Of a stretch of DNA of 64,000 nt, positions 47,594 to 59,940 are shown in pieces (within the stretch, counting starts at the first letter, position 1; the number at the start of each line of letters is the position of its first letter). The stretch is taken from assembly GCF_000516985.1 (NCBI RefSeq), contig NW_006917097.1:620001-684000 (forward strand), in the 5' to 3' direction. Under the pieces are notes generated by a model. That model made no database searches and was not told the origin of the DNA. It saw only the letters and a program-made list of their open reading frames with translations. A program made the translations under genes and the position numbers. Origin of the DNA: Pestalotiopsis fici W106-1 (Eukaryota > Ascomycota > Sordariomycetes > Amphisphaeriales > Sporocadaceae).

Positions 47594-50500
47594 GGAAGCA
47601 AAGCATTGTTGGATTCGGGGGAATTGTAGGATATAGCCGTTCTAGGGCATTCTGATAGTACATAGTGTATATCGTGCAGCTTCAAACAAGCAACTTAAAT
47701 AGGTTGGGCGATGATGGATCATATATCCATCCGTCAAATCTCTTGGCAAAACAAGTGTACGGATCCCCATGAGCATACAAGAGATCACCCGTGCTGAAAG
47801 CCACTAGAACTGCAGAGATGCGAGTCCAACAGTTGTCTTGGCACAGAAACGAGGAGGGTGCATGTTACCACTGTACGCATCGACGTCTTTCACACAGAGG
47901 CCAACTTGTCATGAGGTCCGCCAGATCAAACATGGAGATTATGTGCGGATTACCGGATTACCTGTATGTAACCCTGAAGATTTGCCATCGCAGACGACGA
48001 GTCGCCCGGATGCGCAGGAGCCGGGGGCGATTCGACAAAGGAAGTACTAGAGTGTGCGTCCCGAGCTCGATTCCGGACCACATGCCATCCATTCTTGGAA
48101 ACATTGGCACCATGACATTGCACACCAACCCTTCTATGCTTTCTGGGAGGACTGTTCGGCCGAACTCTGGCTGGTTTCAGAGACGGTTCCAATGCGTCTA
48201 GGGGGAGGGGTTGGGAATTTGATTTTCCGCCCTCGCTTCGCCAAGGTCCATCCCACGTGATCGATCGGCCTTTTGATCGTGAACATGGATCTTTGGTGTT
48301 TCACCAAGACCTTGGGACATGGCTCAAACGCAGGACTTGGGCAAAGGGATCTGTCAGCATTGCGTGCATGTCATCTGAGTTCCAATAACTCGTATTTTTT
48401 TCGCGGCATTTTTTGGTTTCTGCATAGGTAGTAGCCAAATTATTGAAAGGAACGTCAACCCACAGTATCCAGACCTTGAGGCTGTTGGAAAGGTCCGAGT
48501 AGTTGTGCTTGAACCATCAGACAAAGAGAAAGAGCTGAGCTCCTTTGCAAAATGCCAATTCCATCGTTTCAGTGTCTCTATAGTATGCTGTATGCAAAGA
48601 CGGTCAAATTCATCGCATTTCTTGTGATTCCGAAAATAACCATCGAATCATATTCAATTTGTCATTTGCCCTGATTGGATGACATGTGGGAAACAAGATT
48701 GTACCTGAATCATCCCTTGGTGTTGTGTGAAAAGTAAGTAGGTTTGTATGCATACCCAAATGTGTGTACACTGCGCGAGTAAACTTGAAGCAACGGCACT
48801 TGTCGTCCGAAGATCTGAGGTGGTAGACGTTTGTGAAATGACGATGGGATGAAAGCCCCCGGTTTCAATGTTTCGCGGGTCTTTGGTCGGGTTGGTTCAA
48901 GTGTGTAGGCAGAACAAGAGCATTCATTCGCCTATTCCATGTGCAATGCCTAGGTTAGTTTACCTGGGGGCGATCAGAACGGATCACGAAATAGCCAAGC
49001 TGCCAGCCCAGGCACAGGATTATGTTTGAGACTTGGCGCGGGGGGATCATCAAGACTCCCAAAAGAATAAGCGAGTAGAGGCGTAACTCCGAGCAGAGAG
49101 ACAGAAACATTGAGGCCGGGTGAGTAGATCGCCGTTGGCCCAGGATTGCTCAAGCGTACATACGTTCATCCGTTGAATGTGGGAGGCTGCACAGAGAGAG
49201 ATTTGACCTCGTCGCTGGTATTCGGTGTTATTCATGGGAGCAACCTGGCGGTCCTGGCCCACGCACCAGACACAAATCTCCTGTATCTCACTGTAGACCC
49301 GCATACGATCCAAGCGATGATAAGGATTTCGGAATTCGGCAGGGAGAATTGGGCACTTTGGCGGTAGATGAACTGGGGGTCAAAGGAGTGCATCTGCGAG
49401 GCATTGCAGATGTGAGAACAATAAGGTAGCATAGGGCAGTGAGTGATACAGGTAGTAACCAACATTCAGCTTGTGTGGTGCATACCTACCTGGCTCTGTA
49501 CCCGACCTACATCGTTGAGCCCCGCCCAGACCCAAAGCAGCTAGATGGGCTGAGAGGAGCCGTCTCAGCGCCCTGGATTCTGGGGGCTCTGTATGAGCCC
49601 TGCAGGAACAATAAAACCCCCCTGAAAGAGGGCCTAGCTGCTGGTGTAGTAGCGCTCTTAGGGAGGATGTAAGGACTGCTGGGCCACTCATCGCTGGGGG
49701 ACCCCTGTCAGGGCTTTTAAGCTTCTTTTCTAACGATCTAGCATTTCATATCACTTGCCGCAATTGTAATTTGGAACCCTTTGGAATTTGTGGATTCATG
49801 GCTTCATGAACTTGTTTACTGTTGGAAAATCATCGTCACTATTGATTTGTATTTGGGCAGGGTCGTATGAGGATCGCTTTTGCTGTCTTGGCAGTAGAGC
49901 GAGCATTGTGGAATCAATGCCAAGTGACCGATGGCCCGATGGAAACGCTGTGGGTTGAGAATTATCTCCGGACAATCCCCAAGGCAAGGACAATGTGTAA
50001 GTTGGGTATGGCTATCTGCTGTACTTCTTCTGCCCAGCGACAAGCACTGCAAGATCACCAACGGCTCAGAGTCTTCCAGGTTCTGGAATTCGCGGCAGTT
50101 GTAATAGCCGCCATAATGACCGAGCTATGTATCTAGGTAGCTAGGTACTTCTGTATGCATTACACCCATCTGAAATGATTGCGCTGATCTCGTTATATAC
50201 GGCGAGTTATTTTTTAATCTCAAGTCTGAGTATGCGCCGTTAATCTTGAACATGTGGATCTTTGATTGACAGATGGGTCTCTGTATTCTTTTTCATGAAA
50301 TGTTGACAAGATTTGTAATGAATCGTTAGAATGAAATCTCGTATAATGTTGCCAACTCTTTGTTACTGTATCCACTCGAGAGTATCCATTTCCTGTGCGC
50401 TCTGAACTTTTCAGAGCCACAATGGATGGAGGAATAGGGATAAAGTGCAGAGCCGCCTGCCAGACTCCAGTATTCTGTGCGCCTGTCTGAAGTCTGGATA

Positions 50501-52038
50501 GTGGGAATGGACGAATAAGATGATGGCTGAATCCGATCCCAGTCGCGGCTACAATATTCTAGCACAACTCAAATATGCGCTCAGATTCCTGCGGGCGCCT
50601 GTCCATGGTGTCTCGACGTGCTTCATCGTCGCCTGGGGCCGAAACGTCGCTTGCCTGATGTCCAGAACCGCTGGCGCCCGAGATTGGCTGGCTCTCGGGC
50701 GACAGGGGGTTCTGGGGTGGGACCTGCGACGTCTTGAGCCGCAAAACCCAAATTCATCCTCAACCGTCTCCAGGCCCCGCGAAATCAAATCTCTTACCCC
50801 CATGCTTGATTCTCTTCTCTGCCCTCTTCCTTCGCTGCAAGGAACGGGGTGTTTGGTGCCAACGGCTGTTGTGCCAATCCAAGGAGGGAATCGCGGGACA
50901 ACCGTTTTTGCACTATAGCCAGCTTCCTACTACTGTATTGTGCGCTGTGCACTATGTGCTCGCCCAACTCTCGGCTGTATCAGCCTGGATAGGTTCGGAT
51001 TATGACGCAGCCGTGAGGTAGGTCAGCTGTTGGTAAGTCTGTCTGCTTGTCTGTCCTGTCTCCTCGCTCCGTTCGGCAGACATCGGACTAGAATGCGATG
51101 CATTTCACCTCAAGCGGCAAACTGCTCAGGAGGAACGATACTCTAGTCGCACCAAATCTCTCCTTCACGCTTCAGTTTCGACGTTTCTAGCTACAAGTTA
51201 GAGTTATTCCAGTCCCATCTGATCCTCCATTGGACGCCCTCATCCAACCAACCGAAATGCAAATTGAGCCGGCCTGATCACAGGTCGCAGTGCCATCTCG
51301 TCCTCCTACCATGTTCCGTAACGTCTTCAGTCTGGTCCTGGGGCTGCACCACCCCTGATCTTGCCAAGGCCGGGACGAACAAGGGTCCTGAGTCTAAAGT
51401 CAAAGGGGCCCAGTTTGGATTCCATATACCCTACCCAAAGTATATGCTTATCCATTCCTGTATCGACAACGACCTAGTCTTCCACAACCCGCCGCCTGCT
51501 TGCCTCCAAGTCGGGAAGGATGCGGCTGCTGCAAGAGTCCCTGCTCAACGACCTCACCTCCGTCTCTTCTCATCTTCCCTGTCGACGTTTGGAGATTGTG
51601 GATACATCTCATGCCCATGACACTCGACATGGGTTCGACATGATGTAGCGCTGCTTCCGAAAAGCTTGGCTATACCACCCTGTCCACACCCACCTGGCCC
51701 ACGTCGAAACTACTACAGTACAGCCATCAAGCCCGTATATAAGCAAGTCAAGTCTTGGCTTTTTAATGCCCTTCTTCTTCACTCCATCTATTTCGTGCTT
51801 GGGTCGTCCAACAACTTTTCTTCGCTTCTTTTCTCTCCATCTGCGCTGGTAGTGTGGTAGTCCATTCATTCGTTCCTTACAGCCTTGTTTCTATCTTCGA
51901 CAAAAGTGTCTGCGACTCTTTTCTTGTCATTTCAACCTTTTTCGACAATCGGTCTGGGACCCTTTTTTTCAACAACTTACAACTTCTTAGTATTTATTGT
52001 TACTCGAGGAAGAGTTAGGATATTCGAAATCAGTCAGA
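47594..52038. other. Gene-poor stretch of 4.4 kb
   Basis: The longest stretch here without a supported gene. Open frames of 60-136 codons occur on both strands but have no signal peptide, domain or splice partner that I trust. The last 300 bases are pyrimidine-rich leader with a TATA box (listed separately). It may hold a long promoter for the Asn-Gln protein gene, a non-coding RNA or an unrecognised fast-evolving gene. Confidence 0.45.
51736..51742 (+). promoter_or_regulatory. TATA box of the Asn-Gln repeat protein gene
   Basis: TATATAA about 300 bases before the ATG at 52039. A long pyrimidine-rich leader (TTCTTCTTC, TTTCTTGTC, TTTTTTTCAA) follows, as in strongly expressed fungal genes. 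Confidence 0.5.
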
Positions 52039-53011
52039 ATGTTGGCCAAGAGTGTACTTGTCGGGCTTCTCAGCCTCGCCCTCGCCGTTGAGGGTTCCGT
52101 CATCGGTAGCCCCTTCGAAAATGTCCTCACCGAGCGCGCGAGCCGAACCCTTCAAGTTCGACAGAACCGTAACGGTAACAAGAACGGCGGCAACCAAAAC
52201 CAAAACCAGAACCAGAACCAGAACCAAAACAACGGCAACAACAACGCTGCTTCTGAGACTTGTTTGAGCGCCAATGCCGTTCAGACTGGCAGTGCCGCCG
52301 ATGGTTCACAGGGTGCCTCCGCTGGCCAGGCAAACTCTGCCACGTGAGTGTGACTTGCTCAATCCCTCATGACTACTCCTACTAACCATAGACTCAAGGG
52401 ATGCTGCCAACTTCATCAACTTCTGCTCTGGTGAGACTTTGACCAACGGTCTCCAGCAGAAGGGAGGTTCCTGCAACGGTATTCCCATGGGCAAGATTCC
52501 AGCTCAGGCCAAGACGATTTCTGCCGTCTTTGTCAACCCCCAGAACGGCGACAACATTGCAGCCAACCAGGACTTTAGCATCCAGGTCCAGGTCGCCAAC
52601 TTGGCTGCTGGTACCTTTACCAACCCCGATAGCACGTACTACTCGGCTCCTCAGGATCTGGATGGCTCTGGAAACGTTATTGGCCACACTCACGTTGTCG
52701 TACAAGACACTGGCAACAGCTTGAACCCTACTACGCCTCTCGATGGTACTCAGTTTGCCTTCTTCAAGGGTATCAACGACGCTGGTAACGGAAATGGTCT
52801 GCTCGCTGCTGATGTTGCTGGTGGCCTGCCAGCTGGAAACTACCGCGTTTGCTCCATGACCAGTGCTGCCAACCACCAGCCTGTCATTATGCCCATCGCT
52901 CAGCGTGGTCCTCAGGATGACTGTGTCCGATTCACTGTTGGTGGCAACAACAACAACGCGAACAACAACAACGCCAACAACAATGCGAACAACAACGCCA
53001 ACCAGAACCAA

Positions 53012-53070
<59 letters not shown>

Positions 53071-53950
53071 AAATCAGAACCAGAACCAGAACCAGAACCA
53101 AGGCAATGGTTAGTATTTTTCCTATGTATCTCGTACCCTCACTGTCCACAAAACTTTGCATCATCCGCACAAGTCATCCACACTAGCACGCAGGACCTTC
53201 TCTCTTGCCATACACTTGACACAGGGCGCATCCTTTCCAAAGACAACAGCAGACTCTTCCTCCTCCAAAACAGCAGGTTCCTCCAATATCACAAGCAGAG
53301 CACACATCTCCAGCAACTCCAATCATACATGACCTTAGCACACCACCACCACTTTACCTGCAGCACCGCCAAATCTCTGCATTAATAGGTAACTAACTCA
53401 AAGCTACAGCAAACGGTCGTGGCGTAAGTAACAAAAACTCTACCTGAATCATGAGCGAATCTGCTTTCGACAAATCCAACTCGACATCGATATTGGCACT
53501 GGGGATAATAGCCAGCTGCGGTCACGAGCGAAGAGTCTGCTGAACTCGACACTTTGTCAATCAATTATCACAAATATACTCATGCTTTTGAACTCGTATA
53601 CTGACTGGAATGATGATATAGCGACAGCGGGGACGGGGTCGACAGTAAGCGCCGCGTTGGCCGGGATTTCGGCTCCAGCGGTGACGGATTCCGGCAATGC
53701 CGACAGACCTTTTGAGGTCAAGTAAGTTTTCCCTACCATGGGTACTACCCAATTTCATACATCAAGCATGGGCCTAACAATTTTCTTTCACAGTGGCAAC
53801 ACGTTTGTCAACAAAGCTGCCGCGGTTCAACGTGCTTGCGATATCCAAATGAACGGCTGCGCGGACGCTGTCAACGGCGGCAAGGCAAGTGGTGTCACTG
53901 TTTCTGACTGCCAAGCGCAGCAGCAGACGTGCATTGCTTCGGCGTCTTAA
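52039..53950 (+). CDS. Secreted protein with Asn-Gln repeats, unknown function
   Basis: Exons are 52039-52343, 52399-53108, 53622-53721 and 53794-53950, giving 423 aa. The signal peptide is LAKSVLVGLLSLALAVEGS. A Kex2-like site (LQVRQN) follows, then a short NQ tract. The conserved domain (about residues 100-300) includes CSGETLTNGLQQKGGSCNGI, FVNPQNGDNIAANQDFSIQV, GHTHVVVQD and GGLPAGNYRVCSM. Next come NNNA repeats and 17 exact NQ units. The C-terminal domain, TFVNKAAAVQRACDIQMNGC with DCQAQQQTC, has four cysteines. This is a widespread ascomycete family, sometimes mislabelled as a ribosomal protein; its role is unknown, perhaps cell wall or appressorium surface. The third intron (53109-53621) is 513 nt, far longer than others here. 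A possible 14-nt exon inside it (53410-53423) has good splice sites but breaks the frame. Confidence 0.82.
52192..52227 (+). repeat. Asn-Gln hexanucleotide repeat, 6 units
   Basis: Six AACCAR units encoding NQ in the N-terminal part of the secreted protein, followed by Asn-rich codons. Confidence 0.85.
53000..53101 (+). repeat. Asn-Gln hexanucleotide repeat, 17 units
   Basis: 102 bases of AACCAG/AACCAA encoding 17 NQ pairs. Nearly all units are identical at the DNA level, so the tract is probably young or length-variable. On the opposite strand it reads as an artificial Leu-Val repeat frame. Confidence 0.95.
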
Positions 53951-55000
53951 ACCTTTTCTGGGAAAAGTGCATAAAGACCCTTTTTACATATTTTTGAGAG
54001 AGGGTTGTCAAGGTGATGAGAGGGCGTGTGCTGGCTGGCTGATGATAGTTGTTCAGTAGAGTCGGGTAATGGGAGTTTTTGACAGTCAGCAAGCCCTTTT
54101 CCCAGGACATGCACTGTATGATGGTGTTCCGGATCTCCTGGAGGGTTCTTTTCCAGCAAAAAAAGCCCTTCGTTTGCTTATATGGAATGGCCCATAGTCT
54201 TTATGTTTTAATGATCGTTTACATCCTATACCATCGTCATGTCTGTATACTTAGAAGAAAATTTTGTTGTTTACATGCTACAACACCACAAAAAACCAAA
54301 AATCACATTTCTTTGCGTCATCCCTCCAGTAATCCCCCCCTTCAATGAGTTGACCTTCTTTTGACAAGCTGTCAACTGGAACTGAATACACCAACCCAGA
54401 AAGCAAGTCACCACAGATTGCCCGAACTGGCAGGGATTCTTGGACCTAGCCGCCAAGCTTGCAGTTTCGCACTCTGCGACACGGGGCGAGGCTCAGACTG
54501 TCTGATCCACATCGGCCCTTGTCTTTGTACTTTCGGCGGCACTCACGAAATTGTGTATTCCTCCATGGTTGATTTTTGCCTGCCATCACCAAGGCTGCGT
54601 TCGTGACTGCACGGAATGTGGCGTGTTTATCGGAGTTGTTTCTACCCGAGCTTTTTTTACCCCTCGCTAAGAGCGATTGAACCTAGAAACCACGGAGCAT
54701 GTGAACTCCCTAGGGGTTCATATCAATTCAGAATAAAGAATTGCCGATATCCAAGGCCTTGAAGGTTTCGTCATTTTCTATGAAGAGGTGGGATGAAATG
54801 GTATTAAGCCTCCTGCCTGATGTGTACTGCTAGCTCGACTATAATAATAACTTGCACAATCGCTTGGACTGGTTCAACTAAAAATAGATCAGCAGCAATC
54901 GCCGCGGATCAGCAGAAATTGTGCAATTGCACAGACACTCGCTATTTGGCGATCTGATCTCTTTTGCAAACGTCATTAACCGTCCCCTAAATGACCGTGA
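53951..55000. other. Intergenic, about 1.05 kb
   Basis: Convergent 3' ends of the Asn-Gln protein gene and the next minus-strand gene. No gene seen. Confidence 0.5.
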
Positions 55001-56154
55001 TCATTGCTCGTCTTCCCATGGCATATCTTCTAGCTCCGCGTGCGACCTGAAGAGGGCGTGATCATAGTCGGGGGCCATACCATTGCCTTCCTCCTCCATG
55101 TCAAGATAACCCGGCGCACACCTCTCAATGGCCTCCATCCAAAGATCAATATCACAGCCCTGAGGGAAGTATCTTTCACGTTTGGATTCGAGCAGATCGA
55201 GCATCGGCTCCTCCATATCAATACTAGAGAGTTTTTGTAGATTAGCAAAAGACGTTACTGATTAATAGTCGTTTATATACGAGAAAACACTTACGGGCCA
55301 ACCCAGCCGGGCCCAGGGATTCTGTCATCGGTACGAATCTCATCGAGCGGCTTGCACAGCACCGTCATGCGGATGTACTCATTCTTAAAGGCCGGCGGCC
55401 ACACGCGCGCCTGGTCGCGCACCTGACCATTGTTGTCCAATTCGCACAGGAGCAGGAAGCCCGTCTCGAGCGCCTCCCGGTCCGCGAACAGCATCAAGTT
55501 GTCCCACCGGTGACAAATGACCCTGCCCGCGACCGTCATGGCTATGCTATCAAAATCGGCGTCTTCAATGTAGCACCATTGCAAAAAGTCTGCCGGCGTC
55601 ACAGCGGCGGCGGCAACGGCCGGGTGGGGCACGACGATGCCGACGGTGCTGTTCTGCTCGTCAAACTGGCTGCCGTTCTCGCCGTCGAGAGCGTACAGCA
55701 TGATGCGCACCTTTGTCCAGAGCGCCCGGCCCCGCGCGTCCAGCGGCCACGGGGCTATCAGCTGGGTAAAGGCGACCGACTTGCCCATCTTGCGGCCCTT
55801 GTCGCGGAGCTGTGGCGGACACCATGACGCGCCGTTCCGGATCGGCGCCCGCCGGTGGTAGGCGTCGCGGTCCTCCTGGCGCATCTGCGCCCATTGCTCG
55901 ACGAGTCTCCGTCGTTGCGTCACTGCGAATTGGTCATCTTGGCTCTGGGGCATGCATTGTCCGGCATTTTCCTTGTCGCTAAGTGTTAGTAGAGGAGAAA
56001 GCGATTAGTAACTGAGGTAGCGTGGAAGGCCACGCACCTCGAGAAAGAGCTGCCAAGCCTTGATGTGCTCTTTGAGAGAGTCATATATTGGCTCTTCGTT
56101 AAACCTGACATGGGCTGGAATTCCACCAGGCCAATAATTATGCGTGTTTTCCAT
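55001..56154 (-). CDS. Uncharacterised fungal protein
   Basis: Exons are 56154-56038, 55971-55295 and 55223-55001, giving 338 aa. The first intron must use the inner acceptor (TTAGCGACAAG), since the first AG breaks the frame. No signal peptide or membrane helix. Features: an N-terminal YWPGGIPAHVRFNEEPIYD block, a charged helix (RRRLVEQWAQMRQEDRDAY) resembling part of an HMG-like or DNA-binding helix, a central region with FLQWCYIEDADFDSIAMTV, and a C-terminal VWPPAFKNEYIRMTVLCKPL followed by an acidic end. The pieces look like a conserved ascomycete family, but I cannot name it. GC content of the middle exon is clearly higher than its surroundings. Confidence 0.7.
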
Positions 56155-56988
56155 CGTGAAGAATGTGATTTGACCAGAGCAGCTTGTGAACAGCCGGCTC
56201 GGAGGTAGTTTATTGTAGATTGGTCTGGCTGCGGCAGCCTAAAATCCACCAGCGACGAGCGGTATCCACCAGCGACCATCATGGATATCAACTCTTTGAA
56301 CTTGTACTATGCCAATTGCACTCGCAGAAGCACAATTCAATTTTGAACATCAAGACTTTGAGAAGCAGAGCGCTGAGAAGGGGCCTGATGGGAGCGACTG
56401 GTATGTCAGCCCGTCACCGCATAGCATTCGAAGTTAGACGAGCACACAAAATCGTCAGAGTACGGAGGGAGCTGAAAAAAATTGACTGGACTATCTATCA
56501 TCAGTCACATGGTTTCTATCATCATTTGTAAATCACATTGGGAATTTGCCGACAGAAATGGGATTATGCTTTGATTGCTAATTCAGTTCCATGCTGAAGA
56601 CTTATCCAGGACTATTGTTCCACTACCACTACCACTACCACTGGAGCTAGACGATTATTGACTGGATTCTTATTGACTTGATTGTCATTGAGTTCTACTC
56701 TCTTGCGGTGCTTTAGTGCAAAAATTAACTCCCTCATCCAAGAGGCCACTAGCATGAGCAACAAGACTGTGATTGTGCAAGCGTTAAGCATGCCTGATCA
56801 CACATTTCCCCAGTTTCCGAGACTCGATCCCTGAGACATGATAATCTGTTCGCAAGGGTCTGGAAACGATTCAATTGAAAGAGCGAACGATGGTACTATA
56901 CTTGACTTGCAAGTTTGTACTGTCCGAAGTTTCCATTTCCATGTCGAATTGACCGCGGAGTCACGTCTACTCAGTCCAATTCCAAGAA
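56155..56988. other. Intergenic, about 0.8 kb
   Basis: Contains one copy of a dispersed repeat (56208-56272) and a run of about four CCACTA units at 56620-56643. A 103-codon plus-strand frame at 56220-56531 has no known domain. Confidence 0.5.
56208..56272 (+). repeat. Dispersed repeat, copy A
   Basis: Aligns without gaps, at about 70-75 percent by eye, with 59457-59520. Both contain TATTGTAGA, TGCGG, AGCCT, CACCAGCGAC and GCGGT at the same spacing. In one plus-strand frame both encode a peptide of the form HQRxAVST, with mostly third-position changes. Confidence 0.55.
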
Positions 56989-58655
56989 TCACAACCGGTT
57001 GTACCTACAACGGCGACAAGCCATAACCTTGCACTGCCGACATTCATAGATGAAGCAAGGCATCACATCGCGACATTCCTCACATCGTCGGGGACCTGGC
57101 CGGTTACTCCAGCGATCGTGACTGCACTCATGATTGTATCTCAGTCTTTGCATGAGCGATTCAAGTCGTTGCTGCCGATCACGGTGACGTGCAGTGTTAC
57201 CGTTATTGCTGGGGTTGAGCTGTGGAACAAAATTCTCATAGGTTGTCATGACCTCTCCTACCACTGACGGCGCCTGTGATGTATCAAGAATGGCCGGTTC
57301 ATGAGCGTTAGGCTCAGCGGGATGCTCCTGGGCATCGTCTTCGATTGGTGCTGGCAGGTTGTCATCAGCCTCCTGCCTAGGTAGGACAGGCCCTTCTGGG
57401 ACAATATCGTCGTGACCTCGATCACGAGCATCTATCTCGTTGGCACGCTCGTAGAGCCGACGCTCATCCCATTGGTCGCAATGACAGGTTTTCCACTGAG
57501 CGCCACAAACGTAGCAGAATTGAAACCCGCACCGACACCTGACCAGAATGAGCGAGAGTCGTATGAAGGAATGGATTCTGTATTGTAAACTCACGTGATA
57601 TGATTGCACCCCGTGTTCAATTCCACCATGCCCCAACAATTCTGACAGCGCTGCCAATTTTGTTCCCTGGCAAGCTCTATCACCTGTTGGAGTGGTCCGT
57701 CATTGGGGCAGTCACCGCCATGCTCAGCACTCTTGCATGTCGTACAAGTGCGAAGCCCACATGCATCACAAACGGCTGTGTTTTCGGAGCAGTTCTCGCG
57801 CGGTATGAACTGGGCGCATTCTGAACTATGGCAGTATGTTCGATTGGGCGTTGAGAACTCGATTGCCTTTTTGCGAAATTGCCGACACAAGTCTGCACTG
57901 AGGAAAAGTCGATTCCGTTCCAGAGGTATAGGTAATCTGCAGCATCTTGGGGGGAAAAGGCTTTCGTCGATCATGGCATCTCGAAATAGGCGCGAGAGAC
58001 ACTCTCGGCAATACTCGTCACCACATGGAGCCCTGGCGACATCGGCAAAATGCTTGTGATTTCCGCAAGCTACACAATTGCGGGTTGGCCTTGCTTTTCT
58101 TTTGTCTCTAGATGCTGCCCAAGCAGAACTTTCGGGCAGATCGGCCACATCACTATCTCCATCAGTGTCATGACCTTCTTCGGGGTCATCGTCGGCCGCA
58201 ATTTCTTCGATACCGTCAACGTATATGTATAGAAGCTTCTCAATAAACTCGTCGTCATCGTCATCGATAGTACGCTGAGCGTTCAAATCAGCTTCAAGCG
58301 TCGAAGGTGTGGCTCCCTGGCTGACTGCGATCGAAAGACTGTGGTCGTTTTCTGCGCGCCGTTCTTCCTCCTGCGAGATGGAAAGCGCTGGACCGTCAGA
58401 CCGTATAGCTTGCTGAACGCTTCTCGCCATTCGTCTGTCAGCGGCGAATTCCTGGAGCAGGTTGATCTCCTGAAGATGCAAGTCCAGGGCAACATGTTGG
58501 TCTGTCTCGGTGCCGACAACCTGCTTGCCTTTGCCTACAGTGGCTGATAAGGCTTCCTCACAGTCTTCTAACAAGAGCCGAATAACGAGGGCAGCATTTT
58601 CATTGCCCATCTGCGACATGATTGCGGTTTGGATAGTTGCATCAGTAAAAGCCAT
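56989..58655 (-). CDS. RBR-type (RING-IBR-RING) E3 ubiquitin ligase
   Basis: Transfers ubiquitin through a thioester on RING2. Exons are 58655-57595 and 57538-56989, giving 536 aa. RING1 spans about residues 194-239 (NCVACGNHKHFADVARAPCG, DEYCRECLSRLF). IBR is at 275-316 (TYCHSSECAQFIP, CDACGLRTCTTC). RING2 starts at Cys337 (RCQNCWGMVELNTGCNHIT) and is completed by the second exon (CRCGFQFCYVCGAQW); the catalytic Cys355 lies directly after the splice. An extra Cys-rich C-terminal segment (HECSHDR, CEECRDVMPCFIYECRQC) is shared by many fungal members. The N-terminal region with acidic stretches is typical of the ascomycete group whose targets are unknown. I chose Met at 58655 (MAFTDATIQTAIM); in-frame Mets at 58769 and 58754 would add up to 38 residues. 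Confidence 0.93.
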
Positions 58656-59456
58656 CTCAGCGGTTTTGAATGAATGTTTTTGCCGAATAATTCTGCCGGG
58701 GGGGCCCTTCGATGCTTGTGTGGATATTTTGTCCTTATTTAAGTAATAGTTCATCTTACCGGGTACCAAGTATGTTTTAGTTTTTGGCTCCCAAGCAGCC
58801 CAAGGAAAACAACTTTAGGAAATGTAGGGACGAGTGATAGGCTGTTTCATATTCATGCGCAAAAGCTGGCCTGCACGGCATCAGGGCGGTGTGGTACATT
58901 TCAACACTTTCCGGGTGTACTCAAGCTAAGGCGCTATCCAACCAGAAGTATACTCTACATGAGAAGTTCTACATTCTAGCTGGACCTGGTTCAAGACTGT
59001 TATCATGCAACACTTGTCTTCATTCCGGCTACTAACACGGTACTTGACGCATCACCCCCTCCTTTGAATTGCTTTTGCAAACCGTAATTGCTCAAGTGAG
59101 AGGGGTTGGTTAATGGTTTTCTTTTCACAAACGATAACAAACTCTTTCAATCAAGAACAAGTGGCAACAACATAAGCAGCTGGTTTCAGCAGGGTAAGGA
59201 ATCAATAAAGATGGACCTGAGAAATTCAAGCCTACCAGGATAAGGTATTCTAAATCTTGCGGTAGGCCTACCGCATACACAATATACGTCCCTTGCGGTG
59301 CATGAGGATTCTGTGCCAAGATTCGCATCTCAACCTGAACAATGATGTCTTTTTGGTGGCTCCATTAAAGCTTGATTCCACGCCACACCAACCCGCCAAC
59401 TGATTGACCCTTTTCCGCCTTCACTACACAAGGTATTCTAAGGTATTTAATAACAC

Positions 59457-59520
59457 ATTATTGTAGAACAATATAGATGCGGAAGCCTCAATTTCACCAG
59501 CGACAGGCGGTGTCAACTGG
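59457..59520 (+). repeat. Dispersed repeat, copy B
   Basis: Partner of 56208-56272. Here the frame opens with ATG at 59477 and runs 64 codons, reading MRKPQFHQRQAVSTGG. It may be the relic of a duplicated gene or promoter segment. Confidence 0.55.
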
Positions 59521-59940
59521 TGGTTGTCGTGAAGAACTCCAGCAAGATTATAGCCATTGGCCATGTGTGCGAACTCAATTACGCATGCAAGCTGAATACA
59601 TGCCACCCAAAAGGATCTCACCAAAATCATTCAAAACAGGGCGTCCTGGGGGTGCCCGTGCGGAGTTGTAGAGCAACGTGAACCAATGGTGGATGATCTC
59701 CAGCCACGCAAGGTGGCTTGCAATTTAGCAGACCAGAAGTACTGTATTCATGGAGTTTTACATACAAGAATATGTACGTTATTGTCCAGATGCATGGCCA
59801 ATTTTTCAGCAGATCGAATTCAGGCAGGCATCAGCGTAGGCTGAATGAATGCGAGGAGAATCTGAAGCATCGCAACTTTCCTTCACTCTCTTCCAGCAAA
59901 GGCATTGTTGAAGGTCGTCGCGAGCAACTCAACAGCTACA

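Noticed and set aside
52394..53170. Minus-strand open frame of 258 codons with a long Leu-Val repeat
   Set aside because: It is the reverse reading of the AACCAG repeat in the secreted protein gene.
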